Origin: a bacterium
GTDB lineage: Bacteria > SZUA-79 > Acidulodesulfobacterales > Acidulodesulfobacteraceae
NCBI GenBank assembly: GCA_021791295.1
Contig: JAJYWW010000054.1
Span: 1 to 19,928, forward strand
Direction of reading: 5' to 3'
DNA: 19,928 nt
Made by a program: the position numbers and the translations under genes. This document shows positions 1-7,954 of the stretch, in pieces; the first letter of the stretch is position 1; each line of letters starts with the position of its first letter. Under the pieces are notes generated by a model. That model searched no databases, was not told where the DNA came from, and worked only from the letters and a program-made list of their open reading frames with translations.

Positions 1-1319
1 TTTCTATGATGAGAAAAAAAATAAGCCTGCCGATTCACGTTCATTCCCACTCTACCAGCGGATTTGCTTCCATGTCGCTTCTTAAAGCAGTAGAAGCTGG
101 AGCGGATATTATAGATACGGCGATATCTTCCATGTCCTGCGGAACATCCCATCCGCCTACCGAATCCATGGTTTTTACGCTATCCGAAATGGGCTACGAC
201 GTCGATCTAGACCTTGAAAAACTTAAGGAAGTCGCAGATTATTTTAGAAGCGTAAGAAAAAGATACGTTTCTTTGGAAAGCGAATATACTAATATTAATG
301 CCGACATTATAGTGACTCAAGTTCCCGGCGGAATGATGTCTAATCTTGCAAGCCAGCTTAAGGAACAGAATGCGCTGGATAAAATGGAGGAGGTGCTTTA
401 TGAAGTGCCTCAGGTCAGGGAAGATTTCGGTTATCCTCCTCTGGTAACTCCTTCATCGCAGATTGTAGGAACGCAGGCCGCTCTTAACGTAATAACCGGA
501 GAAAAATATAAAGTCGTCACAAGCGAAACTAAAAACTACCTAAAAGGCTATTACGGGAAACCGCCCGCAGAAATTAATCCGGAGATACAAAAAAAAGTGC
601 TTGGAAACGAAGAAGTCGTAACCGTAAGGCCGGCAGATTTATTAGAACCTGAAATGTCTAAGGAATATAAAGATATTAAAGAGTTTGATATAAGCGAAGA
701 GGATTTCATGTCTTACGTGCTATTTCCGAGTATAGCTTTAGAATTTTTTAAAGCAAGAAAAGAAGGCAGTCTGCCCGATTATTCAAAGCCTACGGATGCC
801 GATACTCTAAAAAATTTATCCGAGGGCAATAATATAATCCCTGAAGTTTCGGATTCTTCTATTCTCGTAAAAGACGGAGGACTGGCTCCGAGCGAGTTTA
901 TCGTTACAGTTCACGGCGAAAGCTATAAAATTAAAATTGCAGGAGCCGGACATAAATCCGATCAAAAAAGACCGTTCTTTTTAAACGTGGACGGCACTCT
1001 TGAAGAAGTCGTCATAGAATCTCTTACCGAAATAGTTCCAAGCGCAGGCGGCGAAATAGTGGGCGAAAGTATAGCGCGGTCTAAAAGGCCTTCCCCGAAA
1101 AGAGAAGGCGACGTTTATGCGCCTATGCCCGGACGAATTACGAAAGTTATGGTTAAAGCAGGCGACTCCGTTAAAGCAGGCGATACGGTTTTAATAGTGG
1201 AAGCGATGAAGATGGAAAACGAAATACATACTCCCATAGACGGAACGGTTAAAGAGATATACATAAAAGAAGGGGACAGCGTAAATCCCGACGAAACTTT
1301 GATTTACGTAGAGTCGTAA
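1..1319 (+). CDS. Biotin-dependent carboxylase/decarboxylase subunit (pyruvate carboxylase subunit B or oxaloacetate decarboxylase alpha), 5' partial
   Basis: This is the C-terminal part of the carboxyltransferase-plus-biotin-carrier subunit that interconverts pyruvate and oxaloacetate using a biotinyl lysine. The frame is open to the left edge (first full codon 3-5), and the first visible residues already lie in the middle of the TIM-barrel domain. The in-frame ATG at 6 is therefore not the true start. Counting from that ATG, the metal-binding HVHSHST motif is at residues 12-18 and QVPGGMMSNL is near residue 105. The conserved C-terminal carboxyltransferase region follows, then a linker, and from about residue 365 a biotinyl domain with EAMKMEN, whose biotinylated lysine is residue 402 (codon 1209-1211). 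PycB and OadA share this architecture. No biotin carboxylase subunit and no membrane beta/gamma decarboxylase subunit is visible, so the two cannot be separated here. A 44-base gap leads to the next gene. Confidence 0.9.
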   Translation, partial: SMMRKKISLPIHVHSHSTSGFASMSLLKAVEAGADIIDTAISSMSCGTSHPPTESMVFTLSEMGYDVDLDLEKLKEVADYFRSVRKRYVSLESEYTNINADIIVTQVPGGMMSNLASQLKEQNALDKMEEVLYEVPQVREDFGYPPLVTPSSQIVGTQAALNVITGEKYKVVTSETKNYLKGYYGKPPAEINPEIQKKVLGNEEVVTVRPADLLEPEMSKEYKDIKEFDISEEDFMSYVLFPSIALEFFKARKEGSLPDYSKPTDADTLKNLSEGNNIIPEVSDSSILVKDGGLAPSEFIVTVHGESYKIKIAGAGHKSDQKRPFFLNVDGTLEEVVIESLTEIVPSAGGEIVGESIARSKRPSPKREGDVYAPMPGRITKVMVKAGDSVKAGDTVLIVEAMKMENEIHTPIDGTVKEIYIKEGDSVNPDETLIYVES

Positions 1320-1363
1320 ATTTATAAATTTGCGGTATAATTTAGGTAGGAAGGTGTTTTAAA

Positions 1364-2185
1364 TTGATTAGAAAAACTGCGGCAATGGGTTATTTTTATC
1401 CTGAAGGATTAAATAACATAAATAATTTAATAGATTCTTTTAAAGCCGATATTCCGGTCTCCGGAAAAAAAATAGACGCATTCGGGATTATATCGCCGCA
1501 CGCGGGCTATGTATATTCCGGCAAAATTGCTTACGAAGGATATTCGAGCATCGATATAAAAAACAATATAATCATTATAGGTCCTAACCATACCGGTTTG
1601 GGAGCCGACTATTCGGTAATGAATAAAGGAAAATACGATTTTAAAGATTTTTCCGTTCCGATTAATTCAAAACTTGCCGACGCTATTATCGAAGATGCGG
1701 ACAGTCCTTTTATTGCCGACGAGCAGGCTCATTTAAGGGAGCATTCCGTCGAAGTTCAGATTCCGCTCATATACAATTTAAAAAAAGATTTTTCCATAGT
1801 TCCCATAGTTATTTCGTTTATCAGATATAACGACGTTGTTAACGCTTCAAAAGCTATATATAACGCTTTAAAAAAATTAAATTTAATAGACGACGTTTTA
1901 ATAGTCGCAAGTTCCGATATGACTCATTACGAACCGGCCGAGTCGGCAAAATATAAGGACGATATCGCGATAAAAGAAATACTGGATTTAAATTCACAGG
2001 GTTTGTACGAAAAAGTAAGGTTAAACGATATTACGATGTGCGGTTTTATACCCGCATCCATAATGATTAACGTCGCCAAAATGGCGGGGCGAACCAAAGC
2101 AAAACTTATAGGATATACCAATTCCGGAGAAGTTACCGGCGATTATTCAAGCGTAGTCGGATATTCTTCTATCGTTATATATTAA
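1364..2185 (+). CDS. amrB: MEMO1-family protein (AmmeMemoRadiSam system protein B)
   Basis: A 273-residue member of the MEMO1 family, which has a fold related to class III extradiol dioxygenases; its biochemical role in bacteria is not settled. The family signature is complete: RKTAAMGYFYP at the N-terminus, SPHAGYVYSG (H46), GPNHTG at 74-78, the LREHSVEVQIP block (H127), SSDMTH at 183-188 and a conserved cysteine C226. The start is TTG at 1364. The family N-terminal motif begins immediately after it, and a strong ribosome-binding site (AGGAAGG, 1348-1354) sits at a good distance, so the later ATG at 1385 is less likely. The radical SAM and AMMECR1 partners that give the system its name are not next to it. 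A perfect TATAAT lies at 1336-1341, but no good -35 box accompanies it. Confidence 0.88.
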   Translation: MIRKTAAMGYFYPEGLNNINNLIDSFKADIPVSGKKIDAFGIISPHAGYVYSGKIAYEGYSSIDIKNNIIIIGPNHTGLGADYSVMNKGKYDFKDFSVPINSKLADAIIEDADSPFIADEQAHLREHSVEVQIPLIYNLKKDFSIVPIVISFIRYNDVVNASKAIYNALKKLNLIDDVLIVASSDMTHYEPAESAKYKDDIAIKEILDLNSQGLYEKVRLNDITMCGFIPASIMINVAKMAGRTKAKLIGYTNSGEVTGDYSSVVGYSSIVIY

Positions 2186-2216
2186 ATACATTTAAATAAA
2201 CCCCTTAACATTTATT

Positions 2217-3683
2217 ATGGATACAATAAAAACAAGATTTGCTCCGAGTCCTACGGGCTATCTGCATATAGGCGGAGCAAGGACGGCTCTTTTTAACTAT
2301 GTTTATGCTAAACATAACGGAGGAAAATTTGTTTTAAGAATTGAAGACACAGATTTTGAACGTTCCGAAAAAATATTTGAAGAAGATATAATAGAAAGCC
2401 TTAAATGGATGTCTATTATACCGGACGAAGAAATATTGCATCAATCCGAACGTATTAATATCTATAGTTCTTACGTAGAAAAACTTTTAAAAGAAGGAAA
2501 GGCTTATTACTGTTTTTGCTCAAAAGAGCTTTTAGAAGAAGACAGAAATAAACTTATAACCGAAAACAAAAAACCTATGTACATCGGCAGATGCCGTGAA
2601 TTCAAGCCGGATGCCGAAATGCTAAAAACACCGCACGTTATAAGGTTTAAAGTGGACAGGGAAGCAGGGTCAGCCACGTTTTTTAAAGACTTAATAAGAA
2701 ATCAGGTTATAAGCATAGAAAACAAAGAAATTGACGATTTCGTAATAGTCAGGGAAGACGGAATTCCTACTTATAACTTTGCGGTAGTAATAGACGATGC
2801 CATGTCCGGAATAACGCACGTATTAAGAGGCGACGACCATGTCAGCAATACGCCTAAACAAATAATGCTATATAACGCTTTAGGCTTTAAAGTGCCGGAA
2901 TTTGCTCATGTTTCCATGATACTCGGTTCCGACGGCAAAAGGCTTTCTAAAAGGCACGGCGCTACCTCCGTCATCCAGTACAAAAAGGAAGGATTTTTAC
3001 CGGAAGCTTTAGTCAATTATCTCATTAGGCTCGGCTGGTCCCACGGTAACGACGAAATTCTTTCTATGGATGAAATTATAAAATTTTTCGATTTAAAAAA
3101 CATAAGCAAATCCGCCGCTATTTTTAATACCGAAAAATTATTATGGCTCAATTCCCATTATATAAAATCAAAAGACCCATTCACCTTAATAAAACTTATA
3201 AACGATATATTGGAAGATTCGCAAGCTAAGCTGAACGAAGACGTAAAAACTGCGTCGCTCGTCGATTCACTTAAAACACGTTCCAAAACTTTAGTCGAAT
3301 TAAGGCAGAAATTAGATTTTTTCTTGAATAAAACCCTTGAATATAATGCAGGCGTTCTTGACGAATTTAATTTTAATCAAAGCGATGCCGATTTCTTGTC
3401 GGCTTTTAAGGGTTTTATAATAAGCTTGAACGATAAAATTTTTATAGACGGGAAAAATTTGGATGATTTGAAAGTCTCGATAGAATCCATAAAAAATGCA
3501 TTTAACGATTTTTTTTCTCAAAACGGATGGACTATGAAAGAAAAAGCCATGATAATCAGGCTTGCTTTTACGGGAGAAAAAGTCAGCCCTCCTATATACG
3601 AGATGATATTTTCATTAGGAAAAGAAAGATGCGCCGAGAGAATCGATGCTTTTTTAGATTTTCTTTTAAGCGTAAAAAATTAA
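2217..3683 (+). CDS. gltX: Glutamyl-tRNA synthetase
   Basis: Charges tRNA with glutamate in the cytoplasm (class I synthetase). The full length of 488 residues is typical. FAPSPTG is at residues 8-14 with the HIGH-equivalent HIGG at 17-20, and the KMSKS-equivalent KRLSKR is at 241-246, followed by HGAT. Between them are the usual RIEDTD (41-46) and RGDDHVSNTP blocks. Cysteines C99, C101 and C126 occupy the zinc-site positions known from E. coli GluRS, but the histidine two residues after the third cysteine is replaced by glutamate, so zinc binding is uncertain. The anticodon-binding domain fills the last third or so. No clear Shine-Dalgarno sequence precedes the ATG. The gene follows the MEMO1-family gene after 31 bases and is probably cotranscribed with it. 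Whether it also charges tRNA-Gln cannot be told from the motifs. Confidence 0.96.
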   Translation: MDTIKTRFAPSPTGYLHIGGARTALFNYVYAKHNGGKFVLRIEDTDFERSEKIFEEDIIESLKWMSIIPDEEILHQSERINIYSSYVEKLLKEGKAYYCFCSKELLEEDRNKLITENKKPMYIGRCREFKPDAEMLKTPHVIRFKVDREAGSATFFKDLIRNQVISIENKEIDDFVIVREDGIPTYNFAVVIDDAMSGITHVLRGDDHVSNTPKQIMLYNALGFKVPEFAHVSMILGSDGKRLSKRHGATSVIQYKKEGFLPEALVNYLIRLGWSHGNDEILSMDEIIKFFDLKNISKSAAIFNTEKLLWLNSHYIKSKDPFTLIKLINDILEDSQAKLNEDVKTASLVDSLKTRSKTLVELRQKLDFFLNKTLEYNAGVLDEFNFNQSDADFLSAFKGFIISLNDKIFIDGKNLDDLKVSIESIKNAFNDFFSQNGWTMKEKAMIIRLAFTGEKVSPPIYEMIFSLGKERCAERIDAFLDFLLSVKN

Positions 3684-3702
3684 CTAATTATAATTTATTT
3701 TT

Positions 3703-4266
3703 ATGCCGTTAATAATATGCGGAATAGACGAAGCCGGCAGAGGCTGCCTTGCAGGGCCGGTAGTATCGGCGGCGGTGATAATTGATAAAAATAAAATTCC
3801 TTTCGGCATAAAAGATTCCAAACAGTTAACCGAGTTAAAAAGAAATGAGTTCTATAAGATTATTTTAAGTTCCGCCATATCTTATTCGATAGGCATTGCT
3901 TCCAATTTAGAAATAGATAAAATTAATATTCTTAAAGCGGCTATGCTTTCTATGGAAAGAGCTTTTGACGGTTTATCGGTAAAGCCGGATGTCGTAATTA
4001 TAGACGGGCCGGCAGCGCCGGACGGTTTATCGGATATTTCGGGATTAAAAGTAATACCTGTAATAAAAGGCGACGACAGGGTAAAAGTCGTTTCCTGCGC
4101 TTCCGTAATCGCTAAGGTTTTTAGGGACGGACTAATGGCGAACATCGATGAAAAATATCCGGAATACGGTTTTAAAAAACACAAAGGTTACGCGACCGTC
4201 GAACATAAAAAAAATATTAAAAAATACGGGTTAACGGAAATTCACAGGAAAACTTTTAAATTTTAA
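3703..4266 (+). CDS. rnhB: Ribonuclease HII
   Basis: Cleaves the RNA strand of RNA-DNA hybrids and initiates removal of ribonucleotides misincorporated in DNA. The 187-residue length is typical. The DEAGRG motif gives catalytic D9 and E10, the third acid is D101 in VVIIDGP and the fourth is D124 in the KGD motif. The loop between the third and fourth acids is about five residues longer than in E. coli and contains a repeated DGLS motif (see findings). The C-terminus carries the usual HKGY and HRKTF elements. The start is ATG at 3703, 19 bases after gltX. There is no ribosome-binding site, but a perfect TATAAT (3689-3694) ends eight bases before the ATG. rnhB commonly follows rplS; here it has been separated from rplS and placed behind gltX. 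Confidence 0.95.
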   Translation: MPLIICGIDEAGRGCLAGPVVSAAVIIDKNKIPFGIKDSKQLTELKRNEFYKIILSSAISYSIGIASNLEIDKINILKAAMLSMERAFDGLSVKPDVVIIDGPAAPDGLSDISGLKVIPVIKGDDRVKVVSCASVIAKVFRDGLMANIDEKYPEYGFKKHKGYATVEHKKNIKKYGLTEIHRKTFKF

Positions 4267-4345
4267 TATTTAATAAGATTTAATATATATTTAAAGATGA
4301 TTATTATATAATAGCCATATAATATATTAGTACTTAAATTAATTA

Positions 4346-4768
4346 ATGCATAAAATGAATTTAAATATAGACGATAAAACGACAAACGGCAAGTTCTTAA
4401 ATAAAGCTAAAGGAGACGAAGGAGAAGCGGTTGCGGCAGAGTTTTTGGAAAAAATAGGATACAGAATTATTAAAAAAAATTTTAGGAAAGGACGAAATGA
4501 GATAGATATAATCGCCGAAAACGAAAGCGGGAATTTAAATTTTATAGAAGTAAAGACGCGATATAAAAGCAGGTTCGGTAAACCCTACGAAGCGGTTAAT
4601 AAAAGAAAACTTTCGACTATTATAGATGTATCTAATTTTTTTTTGATGCAGTCGTCTGCGTCTAATATAAAATACGACAATAAAACTATATATTATGGCG
4701 TAATTTCTATTGAATACATAGAACGCCGTTCGATTAAATTAATTTTTTTTGAAAACATTCTCGAATGA
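4346..4768 (+). CDS. yraN: YraN/UPF0102 family endonuclease-like protein
   Basis: A 140-residue member of UPF0102, a small family with the restriction-endonuclease-like core fold and no firmly established cellular role. The core is present: GDEGEAVAAEFL near the N-terminus, NEIDIIA with D54, and FIEVKTR with E68 and K70, together a D...ExK nuclease arrangement. The first 20 or so residues are extra relative to the domain. The start could be ATG 4346 or ATG 4355; neither has a Shine-Dalgarno sequence, and the longer form is kept for lack of contrary evidence. A 79-base AT-only-looking gap separates it from rnhB, and its stop overlaps the next start (ATGA at 4765-4768), so the amidase gene is translationally coupled to it. 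rnhB-yraN is a conserved pair. Confidence 0.88.
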   Translation: MHKMNLNIDDKTTNGKFLNKAKGDEGEAVAAEFLEKIGYRIIKKNFRKGRNEIDIIAENESGNLNFIEVKTRYKSRFGKPYEAVNKRKLSTIIDVSNFFLMQSSASNIKYDNKTIYYGVISIEYIERRSIKLIFFENILE

Positions 4769-5655
4769 AAAATAAAAGCAATAGCAGGATAAACGTCTGC
4801 TTAGCGCAGACAGACCCCAAAACCGGGGATTTAAAAAAAAATATAGAAAGCCATATTGAAATTATTTCTTCCGCAAAAAACAAAGGGGCGGAAATAGTAA
4901 TTTTTCCGGAACTTTCTCTTACCGGGTATTTTTTAAAAGACGCCGTTTACGATTTAGGCGTCGACATTAATTCCAATGAAGCCGCGGTCTTTAAACCTAT
5001 TTATAAAATCTCGGAAGAACTAAATATTGCCGTTATTGCAGGTTTCGTAGAAAAAGACGCAGATTTTAATTTTTATAATTCGACTTTTTGCGTTTCTAAC
5101 GGAAAACTTATTAACGTTCACAGAAAGGTTTATCTGCCTACGTACGGTATGTTTGAAGAATTAAGGTATTTTAAGCAGGGTGGCGGTTTCGGCGTTTTCG
5201 ATTTGAACGGCGTTAAAATTTCAGTCTTGACATGCGAAGATGCATGGCATCTTTCGTCGTCTTATATAGCCGTTAACAAAGGCGCCCACATAATTATAAT
5301 CAATTCCGCTTCTCCGGCGAGAGGTATAACCGCCGGACTTAATAAATTTAATTCGACTAATATGTGGGAGGAACTGCTTTCCGTTATTGCTTTCTATTAT
5401 AAATGTTACGTTATATACGTAAACAGGGTCGGTTTTGAAGACGGCATAGGATTTTCCGGAGGTTCGTGCGCAATAAACCCTTCCGGCGATATCGAAAGCA
5501 AAATAGATTATATAGAAGCAGGGGAAATTATAGCGGAATTAAATTTAAATCTGCTTAGTAACGAAAGATTTAAAACGCCTCTTTTACGCGACGAAAATTT
5601 AAACCTGACACTAAAAGAATTAGAAAATATAATAGATAATAATAAATTTAAGTGA
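4765..5655 (+). CDS. Nitrilase-superfamily amidase, probable glutaminase partner of NadE
   Basis: A 296-residue carbon-nitrogen hydrolase. The catalytic triad is visible: E49 in FPELSLTGY, K121 in HRKVYLPTYGMF, and the nucleophile C157 in LTCEDAWH. The sequence style (LAQTDPKTGDL near the start, LPTYGMFEELRYF after the lysine) resembles the N-terminal glutaminase domain of glutamine-dependent NAD synthetases. It lies only 10 bases upstream of a stand-alone nadE, so the likely role is hydrolysing glutamine to supply ammonia to NadE; this is inference from similarity and neighbourhood. Other substrates such as omega-amides are possible. It overlaps yraN by four bases (ATGA). The last 35 or so residues are a helical tail. 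There is no signal peptide, so the protein is cytoplasmic. Confidence 0.85.
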   Translation: MKNKSNSRINVCLAQTDPKTGDLKKNIESHIEIISSAKNKGAEIVIFPELSLTGYFLKDAVYDLGVDINSNEAAVFKPIYKISEELNIAVIAGFVEKDADFNFYNSTFCVSNGKLINVHRKVYLPTYGMFEELRYFKQGGGFGVFDLNGVKISVLTCEDAWHLSSSYIAVNKGAHIIIINSASPARGITAGLNKFNSTNMWEELLSVIAFYYKCYVIYVNRVGFEDGIGFSGGSCAINPSGDIESKIDYIEAGEIIAELNLNLLSNERFKTPLLRDENLNLTLKELENIIDNNKFK

Positions 5656-5665
5656 AAAGATTTAT

Positions 5666-6538
5666 ATGAATCATAAAATTGAACTGCCGAAAATAGACGA
5701 ATTAAATTTTCCTTTAATCTATAAACATCTCGGCAACTTTATAAAAAGCGAGGTTTTTAAGGCGGGGTTAAAAAGAGTAGTTCTGGGCTTGTCGGGAGGC
5801 ATAGATTCGGCTGCGTCCTGTTTTTTGGCTGTAAGCGCGCTTGGGAAAGATAACGTAACGGCTTTAATAATGCCTTATGAAAGCAGTTCCAAGTCGAGCA
5901 TGGATGACGCATTAAAAGTTGTAAATACGCTCGGCATTAAATATTACGTTTCAGATATATCTAACCAGATTAACGAATATTTTAAGAACGAGACTGCAGT
6001 AAACGGAGATGCGGATGCCGGCGGCGATATCGCCTTAAAACTTAGAAAAGGCAATAAAATGGCCAGAGAAAGGATGTCTATTCTCTATGATTATTCTTAT
6101 AAACTAAATTCGTTAGTCCTAGGCACAAGCAATAAATCGGAACTGCTATTAGGCTACGGAACTTTATACGGCGATATGGCCTCGGCTTTGAATCCGATAG
6201 GAGATATTTATAAGACTCAGATTTATCAGCTTGCGGAACATCTCGGTATCCCAAAAACTATTATAAATAAACCGCCGTCTGCGGATTTATGGGAAGGGCA
6301 GTCGGATGAATCGGAACTGGGTTTTACTTATAAAACTGCGGACGATATAATGTATCTTTTAATAGATAAAATGTACAAGCCTGAAGTGGTAATTTCTTTA
6401 GGATTTGAAGAAAATATCGTAAACAACATATACGAAAGAATAAAAAAATCACAGTATAAAAGACGAATGCCTTTAATAGCAAAGGTTTCGGAACGGACTA
6501 TAAATATTGATTTCAGATATTTAAGGGACTGGGCATAG
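5666..6538 (+). CDS. nadE: NAD(+) synthetase (stand-alone, ammonia-using type)
   Basis: Amidates nicotinic acid adenine dinucleotide to NAD with ATP, the last step of NAD synthesis. The 290-residue length fits the single-domain form. The ATP-pyrophosphatase loop SGGIDS is at residues 43-48. Further family blocks are MPYESSSKSSMDDA, the KGNKMARERMSILYD segment, LGTSNKSELLLGYGTLYGDMASALNPIGDIYKTQI, and KPPSADLWEGQSDESELG, all intact. Residues 112-127 carry a glycine/alanine/aspartate-rich insertion (around NGDADAGGD). There is no fused glutaminase domain; the gene immediately upstream encodes one. The two genes are in different frames separated by a stop and 10 bases, so this is not a simple read-through protein. 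A weak AAAAGA precedes the ATG. Confidence 0.93.
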   Translation: MNHKIELPKIDELNFPLIYKHLGNFIKSEVFKAGLKRVVLGLSGGIDSAASCFLAVSALGKDNVTALIMPYESSSKSSMDDALKVVNTLGIKYYVSDISNQINEYFKNETAVNGDADAGGDIALKLRKGNKMARERMSILYDYSYKLNSLVLGTSNKSELLLGYGTLYGDMASALNPIGDIYKTQIYQLAEHLGIPKTIINKPPSADLWEGQSDESELGFTYKTADDIMYLLIDKMYKPEVVISLGFEENIVNNIYERIKKSQYKRRMPLIAKVSERTINIDFRYLRDWA

Positions 6539-6543
6539 TCTTT

Positions 6544-7248
6544 ATGAGCGCATTGTATGTCGTGGCGACGCCAATCGGAAACCTCGAAGATATTACTATA
6601 AGAGCGTTAAAAGTAATGAGGGAGGCAGATTTTATAGCCTGCGAAGATACCAGAAAAACAAGGATATTAACTTCTAGATACCATATTAAAACCCGCTTAA
6701 TTCCATATCACGAATATAATAAAAAATCGGCTGCCGATGCTATCGCGGGCGGCATAATGAAAGGCAGAGATTACGTTTTAGTCAGCGAAGCAGGAACGCC
6801 TTTAATATCCGACCCCGGTTCTTATTTAGTCCGCTTGTGCATAGAAAAAGGAATAAAAGTAGTTCCGATTCCCGGCCCTTCAAGCGTATTAACCGCAATA
6901 TCGGCATCGGGGCTGAATACTTCGGAATTCACTTTTATAGGTTTTTTACCTAAAAAAGACGGAAAAAGAAAAAAATTACTTGCAAAATTAAAGGATGAAA
7001 AAAGGGTTTTTATACTTTTTGAACCGGGCAGGAGCGTCGAAAAACTGCTTGCGGATATAAACGAAATTATGGGCAGCGTTAAAATATGCTATGCAAAAGA
7101 GCTTACTAAAATATATGAATTTATAGAAACGAAAGACGTAAAAACTATAATCGAAGAAATTAAAAAAAGACCTGAATTGATTAAAGGCGAATTGACCGTT
7201 ATCGTCGATCCGTCGCCTCTTGCGGAAACGGATCGAGAATTATCTTAA
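6544..7248 (+). CDS. rsmI: 16S rRNA (cytidine-1402 2'-O)-methyltransferase
   Basis: Transfers a methyl group from S-adenosylmethionine to the 2'-OH of C1402 in the decoding centre of the small ribosomal subunit. Tetrapyrrole-methylase fold: LYVVATPIGNLEDIT at residues 4-18, CEDTRKTRILTSRY following it, SEAGTPLISDPGS around 81-93, and the PIPGPSSVLTAISASGL segment. At 234 residues it is shorter than the usual 270-290; the missing part is the small C-terminal domain, while the catalytic domain is complete. It begins five bases after nadE without an evident ribosome-binding site. Its last nine bases overlap the end of the convergent acylphosphatase gene, leaving no room for an intergenic terminator. 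Confidence 0.93.
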   Translation: MSALYVVATPIGNLEDITIRALKVMREADFIACEDTRKTRILTSRYHIKTRLIPYHEYNKKSAADAIAGGIMKGRDYVLVSEAGTPLISDPGSYLVRLCIEKGIKVVPIPGPSSVLTAISASGLNTSEFTFIGFLPKKDGKRKKLLAKLKDEKRVFILFEPGRSVEKLLADINEIMGSVKICYAKELTKIYEFIETKDVKTIIEEIKKRPELIKGELTVIVDPSPLAETDRELS

Positions 7249-7524
7249 TATTTTAAAATCTTTGAAATTAGAAAGCTCGTCCTGTTCGTATAGCTTAACT
7301 TCTTTGACTCTCGAAGAGGGCGGACCGACATGTACCGAAGCAATAATTTCCTTAATTTTTTCTTCCTCGCCCTCGAAAAATGCCTCTACATGGCCGTCAT
7401 AGGTATTCATTACATAACCCTTTATGCCGATTCTTTCAGCTTCGAGTTTTGTAAAATTTCTGAAATTTACGCCCTGAACTATACCTTTTATAATAACTCT
7501 GTAAGATTTTAAAGCCATAAACAT
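7240..7524 (-). CDS. acyP: Acylphosphatase
   Basis: Small cytoplasmic enzyme hydrolysing carboxyl-phosphate bonds. Both signatures are present: GIVQGVNFRNF with catalytic R22, and GYVMNTYDGHVEA with catalytic N40. The length of 94 residues fits the family. The start is either M1 (codon 7522-7524) or M3 (7516-7518); neither has a convincing Shine-Dalgarno sequence. It starts six bases after the phasin-like gene and is probably cotranscribed with it. Its stop (7240-7242) lies inside the last codons of the convergent rsmI. Confidence 0.93.
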   Translation of the reverse strand: MFMALKSYRVIIKGIVQGVNFRNFTKLEAERIGIKGYVMNTYDGHVEAFFEGEEEKIKEIIASVHVGPPSSRVKEVKLYEQDELSNFKDFKILR

Positions 7525-7530
7525 AACTAA

Positions 7531-7926
7531 TTATTTTTCTTTATTATTTTTAAGGATGCGACTGCTGCTTTTAGTTTTAGCTGAATGAGAAGCGTCTTTA
7601 TGTTTTGAATGTGCGGCAGGCCGTTTATTAATTTTTTCTTCAAGCATATTGATCTTTTCTTCTAATCCTTTTACTTCGGAACTTCTGGCTATATCGGCTT
7701 TGCTAAGGGCTTTTTTTACGGATTCGTCGACTATAGACATCAATTTTTTCTTATTCGCATCGTATATGTCTTTCATTTTTTGCGAAAAAACTTCGGATTC
7801 TTTTTTACCGAAATTATGGCTGACTATAAATTCGTCTAAAATCTTCTGAAATCTATCCTCCGTAACTCCAAGTACCGTTCCTATAAATTCGGTAAACTTA
7901 TCGACAGGCGTTTTTTGCGATTCCAT
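7531..7926 (-). CDS. Phasin-like small coiled-coil protein with basic tail
   Basis: 131 residues, no signal peptide and no membrane segment. Residues 1-70 or so are amphipathic helices with the pattern seen in the phasin / polyhydroxyalkanoate-synthesis-regulator superfamily: a hydrophobic N-terminal helix (FTEFIGTVLGV), then a helix-turn-helix rich in charged residues. A short heptad segment (VKGLEEKINMLEEKINK, about 84-100) predicts a coiled coil. The last 30 residues are lysine-, serine- and histidine-rich and probably disordered, possibly nucleic-acid or surface binding. ATG at 7926 is preceded by a perfect GGAGG (7931-7935). The call rests on overall pattern, not a catalytic motif, and no PHA synthase gene is nearby; a general coiled-coil protein is the alternative. 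Confidence 0.55.
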   Translation of the reverse strand: MESQKTPVDKFTEFIGTVLGVTEDRFQKILDEFIVSHNFGKKESEVFSQKMKDIYDANKKKLMSIVDESVKKALSKADIARSSEVKGLEEKINMLEEKINKRPAAHSKHKDASHSAKTKSSSRILKNNKEK

Positions 7927-7954
7927 AAAACCTCCATTAAATATTAATTATAAT

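Noticed and set aside
6..8. ATG at 6 as the true start of the carboxylase subunit
   Set aside because: The translation from there begins in the middle of the carboxyltransferase barrel, and the frame is open to the window edge, so the gene is cut by the window.
1336..1341. Promoter in front of the MEMO1-family gene
   Set aside because: The TATAAT is perfect but there is no -35-like sequence at any usual spacing; such boxes are frequent by chance in this AT-rich DNA.
4765..6538. A single fused glutamine-dependent NadE broken by a frameshift
   Set aside because: The first gene has a full-length domain with its own tail and stop, and the second has its own ATG and a complete single-domain NadE of the stand-alone type. 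A natural two-gene arrangement fits better than a recent break.
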